From JAVBLQ01 sp031553435 (lineage in GTDB: Bacteria > Bacteroidota > Bacteroidia > Bacteroidales > Azobacteroidaceae): a stretch of 49,846 nucleotides of DNA. A program made the position numbers and the translations under genes. The stretch spans positions 1 through 49,846 of the forward strand of contig JAVBLQ010000124.1 in the NCBI GenBank assembly GCA_031553435.1. The letters run 5' to 3'. Under the pieces are notes generated by a model that made no database searches, was not told the origin of the DNA, and saw nothing but the letters and a program-made list of their open reading frames with translations. Of the stretch, positions 1 through 8,563 are shown one piece after another (position 1 is the stretch's first letter; each line of letters starts with the position of its first letter).

Positions 1-334
1 GCATTCTTATTGTAATTGGCTGATTATAAGCATCTTTGATTTTCTGCATCGTACACTTGTGAAGTAAAAAATAATTATTACCCTTGTCGCTACTTTCAAA
101 AAGGCTTTATTTTCCATTGAGATTAGAAAGTGCTGTGAAAATCGGGGAAATGAGGAGAAAATGAAACGTAGGACTTATCGTAGGACTTCTTTTTTTGAAA
201 TGGAAAAAGTATTGAGGTATAGCGATTTAAGTCAAAAAAATAGACCTTGACAAGAGGCTCGAAAAATGAGAAACTAAGAGTTAAGAATTTAAGTTCTTAG
301 CTCTTAGTTTTTTGACATGCAGGGAATTGGAAAA
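1..334. other. Left-edge intergenic region
   Basis: I see no complete gene here. A possible minus-strand start (ATG at 49-47, reading off the left edge as MQKIKDAYNQP...) is too short to judge. Positions 167-188 hold a 12-base tandem unit, cgtaggactt repeated. The right part contains the terminator-like hairpin at 271-310, listed separately. Confidence 0.4.
271..314 (-). terminator. Hairpin 3' of the Y_Y_Y/LuxR regulator gene
   Basis: The arms 271-287 and 294-310 pair over 17 bases with one G-U type mismatch around a six-base loop, immediately after the stop of the minus-strand gene at 335. It is built of the words ctaagagttaagaa/ttcttagctcttag. A T run lies on the plus-strand side, so the hairpin could act in both directions. 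Confidence 0.55.
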
Positions 335-3190
335 TCATTTAAACTCTATCAGAAATTCCACCAGGTTTTTATGTGAAGGCAAATTGATTTTTTTTCTCAA
401 TCTGTAACGTGCAACTTCAACTCCCCTGACAGTAATACTCATCAGGTTTGCAATATCTTTCGTGTTCATATTCAGACGAAGTAAGGCGCATAATTTCAGA
501 TCATTAGGTGTTAATTCAGGATAACTTGCTTTGAGGTTCCGGAAGAAATTTTCATGAATCCGGTCAAAATTTGTTTGGAAAATACTCCAATCGTCTTCGG
601 ACGAAAGATTTGTATCGATCAACCGGACTAGTTTGTCGTAATATTTGTTGGGGAATTGTGTCCCCAGTTTTTCTTTCTGAACAGAGAGTTCTTCTTTGAT
701 TTCAAGTAAAACTTCATTCTTTTTAATGATAGAAATAGTCGAACTGGCTAATTCTTTACTCTTGAAAGTAAGCTCATCTTCCAGTTTTTCATTCTTCAAA
801 CGGATGATTTCTTTTTCTCGTTTCTCGTTTTCTTCTTGTCTTAATTTGTCTTGTTGCCGTTTTATTTTCTCTACTCTTCGGACGATATGTCGTTTTACAT
901 ATAAATATCCGAATGCCAGGATGCACATTCCCAATAATATATATAAAATAAAAGCAGCGTTGCTTGCATAAAAAGGAGGTTCTATTTCAAAACTATAAGT
1001 CTGTGTAGAAAGTTTATTTCCCAGATTATCCAACGCAGAAACTTCCAATGTATAGCTTCCCGGGCTCAGACGGTCGTATTTCCTGAAGGATTCGGATATG
1101 AGTTCTGTTAAATCTTCATCCAATCCGGATAACTTATATTGATATCTGGCATTTTCTCCCGGATCATATGGATATGCGACCTGGAAGTAGAGATTATTCC
1201 ATTTGTGGCTGATTTGTTTCGGATTTATATTTTTAAGTGGCAGGAGCATGACTCCGGATTGTCCGGATGCTTGAATTTTTTCGATAATAATTTTCTTTTC
1301 TGTTTTGAATAATGTCGAATTATATGGTTCATATCCTATGGCAATGCCGTTATCCAGACAAAAAATAGATTTCCCTCCATTCAGGGGAATAACTGATTCA
1401 TTATTATCCGGCAGAGATCCGTATAGTCCGGAAAATGGGATTCGTTGTTTGATCTTAACTGTTTTTCCTTTGATATCAGCCAGTATAAATTCACTGGAAC
1501 AAATGATCCAGTATATATCATTATCAACAGGAATCATCCGGATGATGTCTTTCAACTCGGCGTCCAGATTTTCAATGTATTGATAGGAGACAATAGATTC
1601 TTTCTGGTCATCATAAGTGTATAGTTTTTTGCCGTCGCTAAAAACAATACGACCTTTAACCATAAATACATTGATATTTCCTCTGGGATTTTCACTGTCC
1701 AGGGGATAGTAAAAACTGACTTCTTCCGCATGTCTCAGATCTTTGCTTAAACGAATTTTATATAGCCCCTTATAAAAATGTGAGGCCCAAATATTTCCTT
1801 GTGCATCAACTTCTATATAACGGACAGGTTGCATAAAATCATCGACTACATGACTGAATTCCCATTTTCCCAAGGCATTTTTTCTATAAATATTGAGGTA
1901 AGTATAGGTTGATTGAACCAATATTTCCTGATTATTGATAGTGGCTTTGCGAATAGAGGTTGCTCCACGGGTTCCTGATAATAAAAAAGCATTTTTACCA
2001 ATAATATCAAAAGTTCCGAGATTGTGTCCGCAGATAAGTTGGTTGTCGATCAGAGACAGGTCCCAGGCCTGTTCAGACATGTGAGGAATCAGTTGAATAT
2101 TATTGTCCTGACCGTTGGAGGGACAGAAAAAAAGTCCTTGATTGGTAGCCAGATATAGATAATCATCTTTAAATAGGGCTGAATATACACTTCCGATATC
2201 GCGGTTAAATGAGTTCAGGAAACGGATTCTCGAGTTGTTTTTGATAAACGAAACGCCATTGTCCAGTCCCAGCCAAAGGTCGTTTTCGTTGTCACAGGCA
2301 ACTCCCAATATGGTGTTGTTTTGGAGACCGGTAACAGAATTGATGTGCCATATCAGTTTTCCGGAACGATTGATGGCATAAACGCCGTTCAGGATAGTTC
2401 CAATAATATAACAGGTATCTTTTGTTATTTCAACCTGGTTGATATTGGCATTTTTCAATTCTTCATTGACTTCATTTTTCCAGGGGAGGCAATCTTTCCC
2501 ATTGAAAACAAACAATCCGTTTTTGATAGTGGGGATAATATAAGTGTTGTGATTGTAGGGCAATATACCGACAGCATTGTCCCTGTTTAGTTTGGCCGAA
2601 GGTAAAATCAATTCGAACTGGTCGTTATTCAGTATCGATAGACCTACATTTTGATGGTAAGCGTATAATTTTTCATTCCAGTTTTTAAAGAAGACTATAA
2701 CTTCCGGTGATTGTATTGCTTTTATATTTTCACCATCATATACAAAATAACTGGAAAAGGAACGGAAATAAATCTTATTATCACAGATTACAATGCTCCA
2801 TATTTCATCATTATGAAAAGTGTAATTCTGGATGGATTTGGATAAGGATTTGTAATTAAAAACGCCATAAATATCTTTTTCAAAATAACCGAATTCTTCA
2901 AAAGAACCAATGTATATACGCCCGTCGAGAGGATTGCACATTACTGAGCGGACATGTTTTTTTTCAGATATCGGTAATAGTTGCCACTGGTTTCCATTAT
3001 AGCATAACAAGCCTTTTGAATTAGCGAAATAGACATTTCCTTCTTTACTGGTTGAAACAGACCAATTTTGTCCGGCAGCAGAATAATCTATTTTCGTATA
3101 GTTGGCAATATATGGTATTCCATTTATTCCCTTTAAATCTTGAAAATAAAGCACAAACAAAGGGATAAATAAGATAATAAATTTCTTCAT
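335..3190 (-). CDS. Membrane-anchored beta-propeller / Y_Y_Y / LuxR-HTH regulator
   Basis: This is a one-component sensor-regulator. From the ATG at 3190 it has 951 residues; the longer reading to 3217 uses TTG and adds nine residues ahead of a good signal/anchor (MKKFIILFIPLFVLYF). The order is signal segment, two-component-regulator propeller repeats (about 40-640), a Y_Y_Y domain (about 660-730), one membrane helix (about 740-760), a charged coiled coil (about 765-830) and a C-terminal LuxR-type helix-turn-helix (LTPNDLKLCALLRLNMNTKDI, then GVEVARYRLRKKI). No histidine kinase or receiver domain is present, so the periplasmic sensor is tied directly to a DNA-binding domain across the inner membrane. 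The ligand is unknown; carbohydrate is usual for the propeller family. No target gene is obvious nearby. Confidence 0.85.
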   Translation of the reverse strand: MKKFIILFIPLFVLYFQDLKGINGIPYIANYTKIDYSAAGQNWSVSTSKEGNVYFANSKGLLCYNGNQWQLLPISEKKHVRSVMCNPLDGRIYIGSFEEFGYFEKDIYGVFNYKSLSKSIQNYTFHNDEIWSIVICDNKIYFRSFSSYFVYDGENIKAIQSPEVIVFFKNWNEKLYAYHQNVGLSILNNDQFELILPSAKLNRDNAVGILPYNHNTYIIPTIKNGLFVFNGKDCLPWKNEVNEELKNANINQVEITKDTCYIIGTILNGVYAINRSGKLIWHINSVTGLQNNTILGVACDNENDLWLGLDNGVSFIKNNSRIRFLNSFNRDIGSVYSALFKDDYLYLATNQGLFFCPSNGQDNNIQLIPHMSEQAWDLSLIDNQLICGHNLGTFDIIGKNAFLLSGTRGATSIRKATINNQEILVQSTYTYLNIYRKNALGKWEFSHVVDDFMQPVRYIEVDAQGNIWASHFYKGLYKIRLSKDLRHAEEVSFYYPLDSENPRGNINVFMVKGRIVFSDGKKLYTYDDQKESIVSYQYIENLDAELKDIIRMIPVDNDIYWIICSSEFILADIKGKTVKIKQRIPFSGLYGSLPDNNESVIPLNGGKSIFCLDNGIAIGYEPYNSTLFKTEKKIIIEKIQASGQSGVMLLPLKNINPKQISHKWNNLYFQVAYPYDPGENARYQYKLSGLDEDLTELISESFRKYDRLSPGSYTLEVSALDNLGNKLSTQTYSFEIEPPFYASNAAFILYILLGMCILAFGYLYVKRHIVRRVEKIKRQQDKLRQEENEKREKEIIRLKNEKLEDELTFKSKELASSTISIIKKNEVLLEIKEELSVQKEKLGTQFPNKYYDKLVRLIDTNLSSEDDWSIFQTNFDRIHENFFRNLKASYPELTPNDLKLCALLRLNMNTKDIANLMSITVRGVEVARYRLRKKINLPSHKNLVEFLIEFK

Positions 3191-3214
3191 ATACTTTTTT
3201 GTAATTTTCAGAAG

Positions 3215-3222
3215 CAAAATTA
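3215..3222 (-). promoter_or_regulatory. Candidate -7 box for the Y_Y_Y regulator
   Basis: The minus strand reads TAATTTTG, matching the Bacteroidetes -7 consensus TAnnTTTG, about 25 bases ahead of the ATG at 3190. No clear -33 TTG is visible at the right distance. The box overlaps the alternative TTG start, which favours the ATG start. Confidence 0.35.
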
Positions 3223-3617
3223 CAAAAATAATGGAAAGGTGGTTGGTTTATGGCGAAACATTAACTTTTTAGAAAATTTTTGAATTATGATAAAAAATAA
3301 TTCATTGATAATAAGCAAATTATTGTCAGATTAGAAAAATATGAGAAACTAATTCAAAAAAATATATATTATTGCAGTATAACTTAAAAAGGCTTGCCAC
3401 CTTCTGTTAAAAAGAGCCTCCTTGCATGAGGTAGCTACTCAAATTCCACAAATAAATTGAATAAAAACTTTAACATTACAAGAAGGCACCGTAAAGGTAC
3501 GAATTATTCTTAACATTCATAAATTTCTATTTGATAGAAATTTATGAACGGTAAGTAGAAAACGAAATTTCTACATAATTAAAACATTTATAACTGACAA
3601 TTAAATTATTGAAAATT
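3223..3617. other. Intergenic region with perfect 15-base palindrome
   Basis: This gap of roughly 390 bases has no gene. It contains a perfect inverted repeat, 3516-3530 and 3534-3548 (arms ttcataaatttctat / atagaaatttatgaa, spacer ttg), and a weaker gtagaaa/tttctac pair at about 3554-3574. Both lie just upstream of the GG-leader peptide gene and may be an operator or mRNA leader structure. I found no convincing -7/-33 pair. Confidence 0.5.
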
Positions 3618-3839
3618 ATGAAAATGAAATCAATTATGAAACTTACAAAATGCAAAATGGAAAAATCTCAGATGAACAAAATTGTTGGGGGATTGACTAC
3701 CCAAGAATTGGTTGATTTTGCGTGGAATATGACTCCGGAAGGAGGAAGTTCTACTTGGACAAATGATGGTGACGGTTGTTTTTCAGGTGATGTAGTTTCT
3801 TCCAAAGGCACACACTACATGACTTTTACGGTTTGCTGA
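3618..3839 (+). CDS. GG-leader natural-product/bacteriocin-like precursor peptide
   Basis: This small gene encodes 73 residues from the ATG at 3618 (76 from a TTG at 3609). Residues 1-25 look like the Bacteroidales double-glycine leader: LTKCKM..SQMNKIVGG, with the typical L...L...M..I-GG spacing. Cleavage after GG would release a core of 48 residues, rich in Gly, Ser, Thr and Asp, with two cysteines, one of them the last residue. Known families of this type are cut and exported by peptidase-containing ABC transporters, and some are modified. No transporter or modifying enzyme lies in the window, so maturation would depend on a distant system. The next gene (3924) encodes a secreted protein and may be a partner, but that is inference. 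Confidence 0.65.
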   Translation: MKMKSIMKLTKCKMEKSQMNKIVGGLTTQELVDFAWNMTPEGGSSTWTNDGDGCFSGDVVSSKGTHYMTFTVC

Positions 3840-3923
3840 AAAGTTTGCAAATTAATACTTAAGAAAAATTAGGGTAAAGAATTTGATTTGCCCATATTGT
3901 CTTATTCGCAAAAATAAATTGCC

Positions 3924-4211
3924 ATGAAATATACTATATTAATATTTTCAACACTTTTAAGTATAAATTTTTCATTTGGTCAAAAAAAACTGTTTGACAA
4001 TATTCTGAATAAAGTTGAAGCAAACATAGATAAAAATTATTATACAGATTCCACTTTGGCGGTCAGGCATAGTGAATACTGTATAAATGACTTAACCAAA
4101 GATTTTGAAAAAGTGGTCTGTATCGAATATCTCCCAACACCAGTGTGGGCGATAGACAGTAAGTTTTACAATCAAAAATATGGCTTTAACAATTTTTTTT
4201 TTTTCGATTAA
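3924..4211 (+). CDS. Secreted protein of unknown function, N-terminal part (frameshifted)
   Basis: The gene begins with a clear signal peptide (MKYTILIFSTLLSINFSFGQ), so the product is exported. The frame terminates right after a run of twelve T (4193-4204). Removing one T joins this frame to the one ending at 5163, giving a single 412-residue protein. I read this ORF as the 5' part of that gene, not as a separate small gene. I do not recognise the family. It lies 84 bases after the GG-leader peptide gene on the same strand and may be co-transcribed. Confidence 0.6.
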   Translation: MKYTILIFSTLLSINFSFGQKKLFDNILNKVEANIDKNYYTDSTLAVRHSEYCINDLTKDFEKVVCIEYLPTPVWAIDSKFYNQKYGFNNFFFFD

Positions 4212-5163
4212 AAACATTGGTTATCTGATTAGGGCAAAATTGTATAAAAAGAGTGATGTAAACAAATTAGGCCTAACTATTCCACACCGCTTCACATCTC
4301 CTTTCTTATGGATTGATATTAATGATTTTAACTCTTCTTTATCCAAATTTGTACGAAATAATAAAAATAAGAGAGAAGAAGCAAAAAATAATAATAACGA
4401 TACAAACCTACCAAACAAAACCAATATACACTCATTCGATACTAAGGATAATTTTAGCAATCAAAAAACAAAAGTATCAATAGAATATGAAAATATTAAT
4501 ACATCAGCAAATGATTTGCCTAAAAAAATAATAATGACCAGCTCTCCCATTTATACGAAAACTGCTGATAGCATTGTGTATATAATTGATAATGTGACAT
4601 ATGACGAAGTCGATTGTTACAAATTGACAAAAATAATAAAAGCGCGATTTATTTATACAAAATTTGAACGCCAGCGATTTGAAGACAAGTTGGTTAATGA
4701 ATATCTTAATCTGTCGGAACAACAAAAAACCGAATTAAGACAACTGGCTGAATATTGGGGGAATGGAGAGGTTTTTTTTTCTGAAAACTACATAATCACT
4801 AAAAAAAATTTTGCTGTATTATTATTTCAACGAGAAGAAAAACAACAAAACTATAAAGGTGAATGGTTTGAAATTGAGAAAATCACAGAAAAATACAGGG
4901 AAGGCAAAAATAAAAAATATTATCAAACTTACTATGCAAAACTTGTCCGGAATTATATCGGTAGTTCTCCCAATATTGATAATCTTCTGACATTTGTAGT
5001 CCGAACCCCGTTAGAGAGAAGTTTTTCTTGGGATAATACGACAATAATTCCAAGGAAACTTGATTTGAGTTATGAAGATTTTTGTGAAAGAGTGAATAGT
5101 TTAGATGATGCCATATTGTTGGATTGGAATAACTTTGAAAAAGAATCGTCAATACTTTGGTAA
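4180..5163 (+). CDS. Secreted protein of unknown function, C-terminal part (frameshifted)
   Basis: This open frame continues the product that starts at 3924 once the T12 run at 4193-4204 is read as T11; the apparent Met at 4180 is then internal. It is hydrophilic, with a charged Asn/Lys-rich linker (about the first third) and a more ordered second half rich in aromatic residues. No membrane helix or known catalytic motif is visible. The family was not recognised. Either the gene switches on and off by slippage in the homopolymer, is a real pseudogene, or has an assembly error. Confidence 0.55.
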   Translation: MALTIFFFSIKNIGYLIRAKLYKKSDVNKLGLTIPHRFTSPFLWIDINDFNSSLSKFVRNNKNKREEAKNNNNDTNLPNKTNIHSFDTKDNFSNQKTKVSIEYENINTSANDLPKKIIMTSSPIYTKTADSIVYIIDNVTYDEVDCYKLTKIIKARFIYTKFERQRFEDKLVNEYLNLSEQQKTELRQLAEYWGNGEVFFSENYIITKKNFAVLLFQREEKQQNYKGEWFEIEKITEKYREGKNKKYYQTYYAKLVRNYIGSSPNIDNLLTFVVRTPLERSFSWDNTTIIPRKLDLSYEDFCERVNSLDDAILLDWNNFEKESSILW

Positions 5164-5277
5164 AAGTTAGTGAATAAAGATACCACCATAAAACTCTCAA
5201 AGTTGGGCGACAAGACCGGCTTGACCGGTGCCTGTATGTTGGCCAGAAGTAAAATGATCGAGCTGATTGAGTTCTGA
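5164..5277 (+). pseudogene. C-terminal relic of a ROK-family kinase/regulator
   Basis: The frame from 5164 to the TGA at 5275-5277 reads ...VNKDTTIKLSKLGDKTGLTGA, then CMLARSKMIELIEF. LGD-x-x-GL-x-GA followed by an A-rich helix is the characteristic C-terminus of ROK sugar kinases and repressors. No start codon, glycine-rich ATP site or zinc motif precedes it, since the frame is closed by the TAA at 5161 that ends the previous gene. It is therefore a fragment left by deletion. Confidence 0.6.
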
Positions 5278-5328
5278 AGATTGTGTGAAAATCTTTATGT
5301 GTTTAATAATCAATGCTCGTTTTCAAGG

Positions 5329-5349
5329 ATCCCGGCCCAAGGCCGGGAT
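5329..5349 (-). terminator. GC-rich hairpin at the 3' end of the rha operon
   Basis: A perfect 9-bp stem (atcccggcc / ggccgggat) with a three-base loop lies 30 bases after the stop of rhaD. No T run follows on either strand, so termination by this element alone is uncertain. It separates the convergent ROK relic from the rha operon. Confidence 0.45.
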
Positions 5350-5378
5350 TGACAGGTTTATGCTCTAATCAGATTATC

Positions 5379-6188
5379 TTATTTCGGCAAATTAAACGCC
5401 CTTTTCAGTTCTTCCATTTGTTCCTGGGAAGTTCCTTCCGGTTCAAAACCCATCGATTTGGCTGTAAGGTATATCTGGGCTGATTTTGAAAGTGTGTCGA
5501 TCATATCGAATGCTTCCATCACATCTTCGCCGACAGCGCAAATACCGTGTTTTTCCCACATAACTACATCGTATTCTTCCAATTCTTTGATGGTAGCATC
5601 GGCTAATTCGAAGGAACTAGGCATTTTGTAAGGAATAATTCCCAATCCGCGCGGACAAAAAGCCCTGGTTTCAGGAATCATACTCCAAAGTAAATTGGTC
5701 AACACATCTTTTTTCAGGAATGCCGGATTGTGAGTCATTGCAACCAAATCAATCGGATGTGTGTGCAATGCGGCTTTGTAACTCGAACCTTTTCCTATCA
5801 GATAATTATGCATGGATAGGTGAGAGGCAAGTTCAGATGTGGGTTTTACCGGATTATCGGCAATAATTACATAAGAACTGCAATCGTCTGAAATACGAAT
5901 AACCGAACCGTTTTCCATCGGCCAACGGGCCAGGTCGCGCATCCGTTTGTTTGTTCCTTTACAGAAAAAATAACAACCTTTCAGATTCGGCAGGGTTCTT
6001 CCAATGGAAATACTGTCGCTGATTGGTTTCATAGCTCTGATTTCATCATCGATAACATCAGTGATATTGATGGTGATATTACCACCATTGCGTTCGGCCC
6101 AACCTTTTTGCCACAGATATCCGGCTACTTCTGCAACATCAGATACTTGTTTGGCAAGCGATGGACGGTTGTCTAAGATTGATTTCAT
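5379..6188 (-). CDS. rhaD: L-rhamnulose-1-phosphate aldolase
   Basis: The enzyme cleaves L-rhamnulose 1-phosphate to dihydroxyacetone phosphate and L-lactaldehyde, the last step of L-rhamnose breakdown in the cytoplasm. It is a class II (zinc) aldolase of the RhaD/FucA family, 269 residues (E. coli RhaD is 274). Zinc and catalytic residues are visible: E119 (PTSELASHLSMH), H142 and H144 (LHTHPIDLV), H214 (WEKHGICAVG). The N-terminal NGGNIT motif for substrate phosphate is at 34-39. It is the last gene of the rhaBATD operon, 34 bases after rhaT. The only nearby alternative, fuculose-phosphate aldolase, is shorter and is not supported by the rha neighbours. Confidence 0.95.
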   Translation of the reverse strand: MKSILDNRPSLAKQVSDVAEVAGYLWQKGWAERNGGNITINITDVIDDEIRAMKPISDSISIGRTLPNLKGCYFFCKGTNKRMRDLARWPMENGSVIRISDDCSSYVIIADNPVKPTSELASHLSMHNYLIGKGSSYKAALHTHPIDLVAMTHNPAFLKKDVLTNLLWSMIPETRAFCPRGLGIIPYKMPSSFELADATIKELEEYDVVMWEKHGICAVGEDVMEAFDMIDTLSKSAQIYLTAKSMGFEPEGTSQEQMEELKRAFNLPK

Positions 6189-6222
6189 TATTATTTCAAG
6201 TTTTAACTTTTAGTTTTTAATT

Positions 6223-7257
6223 TTATTTTACCAGGTGCGGAAACAGAATCGATACAATCAGGATCAGCAATCCGGCAATGAGTACCAACAAGGTTTTTTG
6301 TCCGGCTCCTCTCCATTCTTTCAATAAAATTCCCCATAAATTACTGAACAATACATTGAGAGACATAAGTATGCTCCATGAAAATGCCATCATCACACTG
6401 CCGGGTTCGAAGAAACTTTGCCCGACTCCCAATCCGAAAAACTGGGAATACCAAAGCAAACCGGCCAAAGCACAGAACAATAGGTTGTTGACCCAATTAC
6501 TTCCGGAGGTCTTTGTATAATCTTTGAAAGTATTGTTCTTGGCATTCTGAAACAAACAATAGCATGCGTTGGTGATAAATCCCCCAAAGGTAACCAAAAG
6601 AATAACGGGATTCAATGCAAGTAAAGAACTTGTTCCCAATTCCAAAGCTTTTTCTTTGATCGGAATTCCTGCATCTAACCCCAGACTGAAGCATGCGCTC
6701 ATTACTCCTGCCAGAAGGGCGATGAGAAGTCCTTTTTTCAAAGCGAAGTCCTGCACTGCTTTTTTCTTTTCTTCTTCCGACATGTTTTGCGACTTCAATG
6801 CTCCTGCATAACCGATAACCGCAATACCGGCAATGGCTATACATACACTGATCAACAAAATCAATCCGTCGCCGGAAAACAGGTTTTGTCCTTTCAGCAA
6901 AGCGGGAATCAGAGTTCCGAATGCCGAACAAGTTCCCAGAGCCAACGATTGTCCCAAGGCAACGCCCAGGTAACGCATGCTTAATCCAAAGGTTAAGCCG
7001 CCGATTCCCCAAAGTATTCCGTAGCCTATAGTTTTAATTGTAGCTCCGTTGCCTGAAAAGATGATTTCTCCCAATGATACTCCGTCGGGAAGTGCTAACA
7101 TTGCTCCGATAAAAGGAAACAACAGCCATGCGAATATGCCTTGTATCAACCAGAAACATTCCCATGACCAGTTTTTTACTTTCTTAATCGGAACGTAGGA
7201 ACTGGATTGTCCGAAGCTTCCGACGGCTATGATTAATAGACCGATGATTGTGCTCAT
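6223..7257 (-). CDS. rhaT: L-rhamnose/proton symporter
   Basis: Inner-membrane transporter that brings L-rhamnose in with protons. It has 344 residues, the same length as E. coli RhaT, and about ten hydrophobic helices. The N-terminus (GLLIIAVGSFGQSSSYVPIKKVKNWSWE) is typical of the RhaT family. Its start codon overlaps the stop of rhaA by four bases (7254-7257), so translation is probably coupled. Other ORFs in the same interval are shadows of this gene. Confidence 0.95.
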   Translation of the reverse strand: MSTIIGLLIIAVGSFGQSSSYVPIKKVKNWSWECFWLIQGIFAWLLFPFIGAMLALPDGVSLGEIIFSGNGATIKTIGYGILWGIGGLTFGLSMRYLGVALGQSLALGTCSAFGTLIPALLKGQNLFSGDGLILLISVCIAIAGIAVIGYAGALKSQNMSEEEKKKAVQDFALKKGLLIALLAGVMSACFSLGLDAGIPIKEKALELGTSSLLALNPVILLVTFGGFITNACYCLFQNAKNNTFKDYTKTSGSNWVNNLLFCALAGLLWYSQFFGLGVGQSFFEPGSVMMAFSWSILMSLNVLFSNLWGILLKEWRGAGQKTLLVLIAGLLILIVSILFPHLVK

Positions 7258-8513
7258 TTTCTTTTTGACGTTACTTCCTTCTCATACTTCTGAATATCTG
7301 CAATGAAATCGGATCCTACCGGAATATTGTTTTTCAAGCAGAAATAATCCCAAACAGCATTCCAGGGCAATCCTTTGGCTTCTTCCAATAAAGCCAGGCG
7401 TTCGAAATATTGACCGTTGGCTTCGTATTCGCGGAGTTTTTTAAGCGGTTCCAATAATGCCAACATGAATGCTTTCTGAGTTGCCCGGATGCCGATTACA
7501 TAAGCTCCGATACGGTTGATGGAAGCATCGAAATAATCCAATCCGATATGAACACGGCCTAATGCGTCGGCACGAACAATTTCTTTGGCCAATTCCATAA
7601 TATCATCATTCAAAATGGTTACGTGATCGGAATCCCAACGGATCGGACGGCTGACGTGCAACATAATTTCCGGAGTAAACAACAGTAAGGATGAAATTTT
7701 ATCAGCCACACTTTCAGTCAAATGGAAATGTCCGGTATCTAATGTTACCATTTTGTTTTTCTTAGCACCGTAACCCAGATAGAAGTCATGAGAACCAACT
7801 GTATAACTTTCCAGTGCAATACCGAATAGTTTGGACTCAATACAATCTTTCATATTTTTGTAGTCGGTAGCGAAAATTTCATCCAAAGATTTTTCCAATA
7901 TCTGGCGATACATCAAACGGTTCACGGTTTGATCTTTCATTCCGTCGTGTATCCACAGGTTCATGATACAAGGATCGTTTTGAAATTTACCCATTTCTTC
8001 CGAGATTTTGCGGCAACGTTTGGTATGTTCGATCCAGAAGTCACGGATACCTTTGTCCGGATTGGCCAAAGTTAAATCTCCACTCTTAGGATGTCCGAAA
8101 GAACTGGAATTGAAATCGAGTTTCAAGTCTTTTTCCTTAGCCCATTGCATCCAGCTCGTGAAATGTTCGGGAGCAACCTGATCACGGTCAACGATTTTTC
8201 CTCCGAAATCACCATATATAGCGTGTAAATTCAAGCGATGGCTACCGCCGATGTAATTCAACACTTCTTCAATATCTGCACGAACTTCTTCCATGTTACG
8301 GGCTTTTCCCTGATAGTTTCCGGTAGCCTGAATACCACCGCCGCCAAGGTTTCCCAAGTTCTCGAATCCGCCTACATCATCTGTTTGCCAGCAATGAAGG
8401 GAGATTGATATTTTTTGTAATTCAGTTAATACCTTGTCAACGTCAACTCCAAGTTCAGCATAGCGTTCTTTTGCTATTTCGTACGATTTTTGTACCAGTT
8501 CGTTTTTTTTCAT
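7254..8513 (-). CDS. rhaA: L-rhamnose isomerase
   Basis: Converts L-rhamnose to L-rhamnulose, a divalent-metal-dependent aldose-ketose isomerisation. The product has 419 residues, exactly the length of E. coli RhaA, and reads along the family throughout: SLHCWQTDDVGGFE at 38-51, LNLHAIYGDF at 94-103, SFGHPKSGDLTLA at 138-150, LDTGHFHLTE (metal-binding) at 258-267 and HVSRPIRWDSDHV at 286-298. It sits between rhaB (50-base gap) and rhaT (4-base overlap) in the rha operon. Confidence 0.96.
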   Translation of the reverse strand: MKKNELVQKSYEIAKERYAELGVDVDKVLTELQKISISLHCWQTDDVGGFENLGNLGGGGIQATGNYQGKARNMEEVRADIEEVLNYIGGSHRLNLHAIYGDFGGKIVDRDQVAPEHFTSWMQWAKEKDLKLDFNSSSFGHPKSGDLTLANPDKGIRDFWIEHTKRCRKISEEMGKFQNDPCIMNLWIHDGMKDQTVNRLMYRQILEKSLDEIFATDYKNMKDCIESKLFGIALESYTVGSHDFYLGYGAKKNKMVTLDTGHFHLTESVADKISSLLLFTPEIMLHVSRPIRWDSDHVTILNDDIMELAKEIVRADALGRVHIGLDYFDASINRIGAYVIGIRATQKAFMLALLEPLKKLREYEANGQYFERLALLEEAKGLPWNAVWDYFCLKNNIPVGSDFIADIQKYEKEVTSKRK

Positions 8514-8563
8514 GATAAATATAAATTAATTTGTGTTGTTTCAAATGTGATCAATATGAAGTT

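Noticed and set aside
6497..7012. 171-residue minus-strand ORF inside rhaT
   Set aside because: It is another frame of rhaT; the rhaT frame matches the family along its full length, and this one has no family features.
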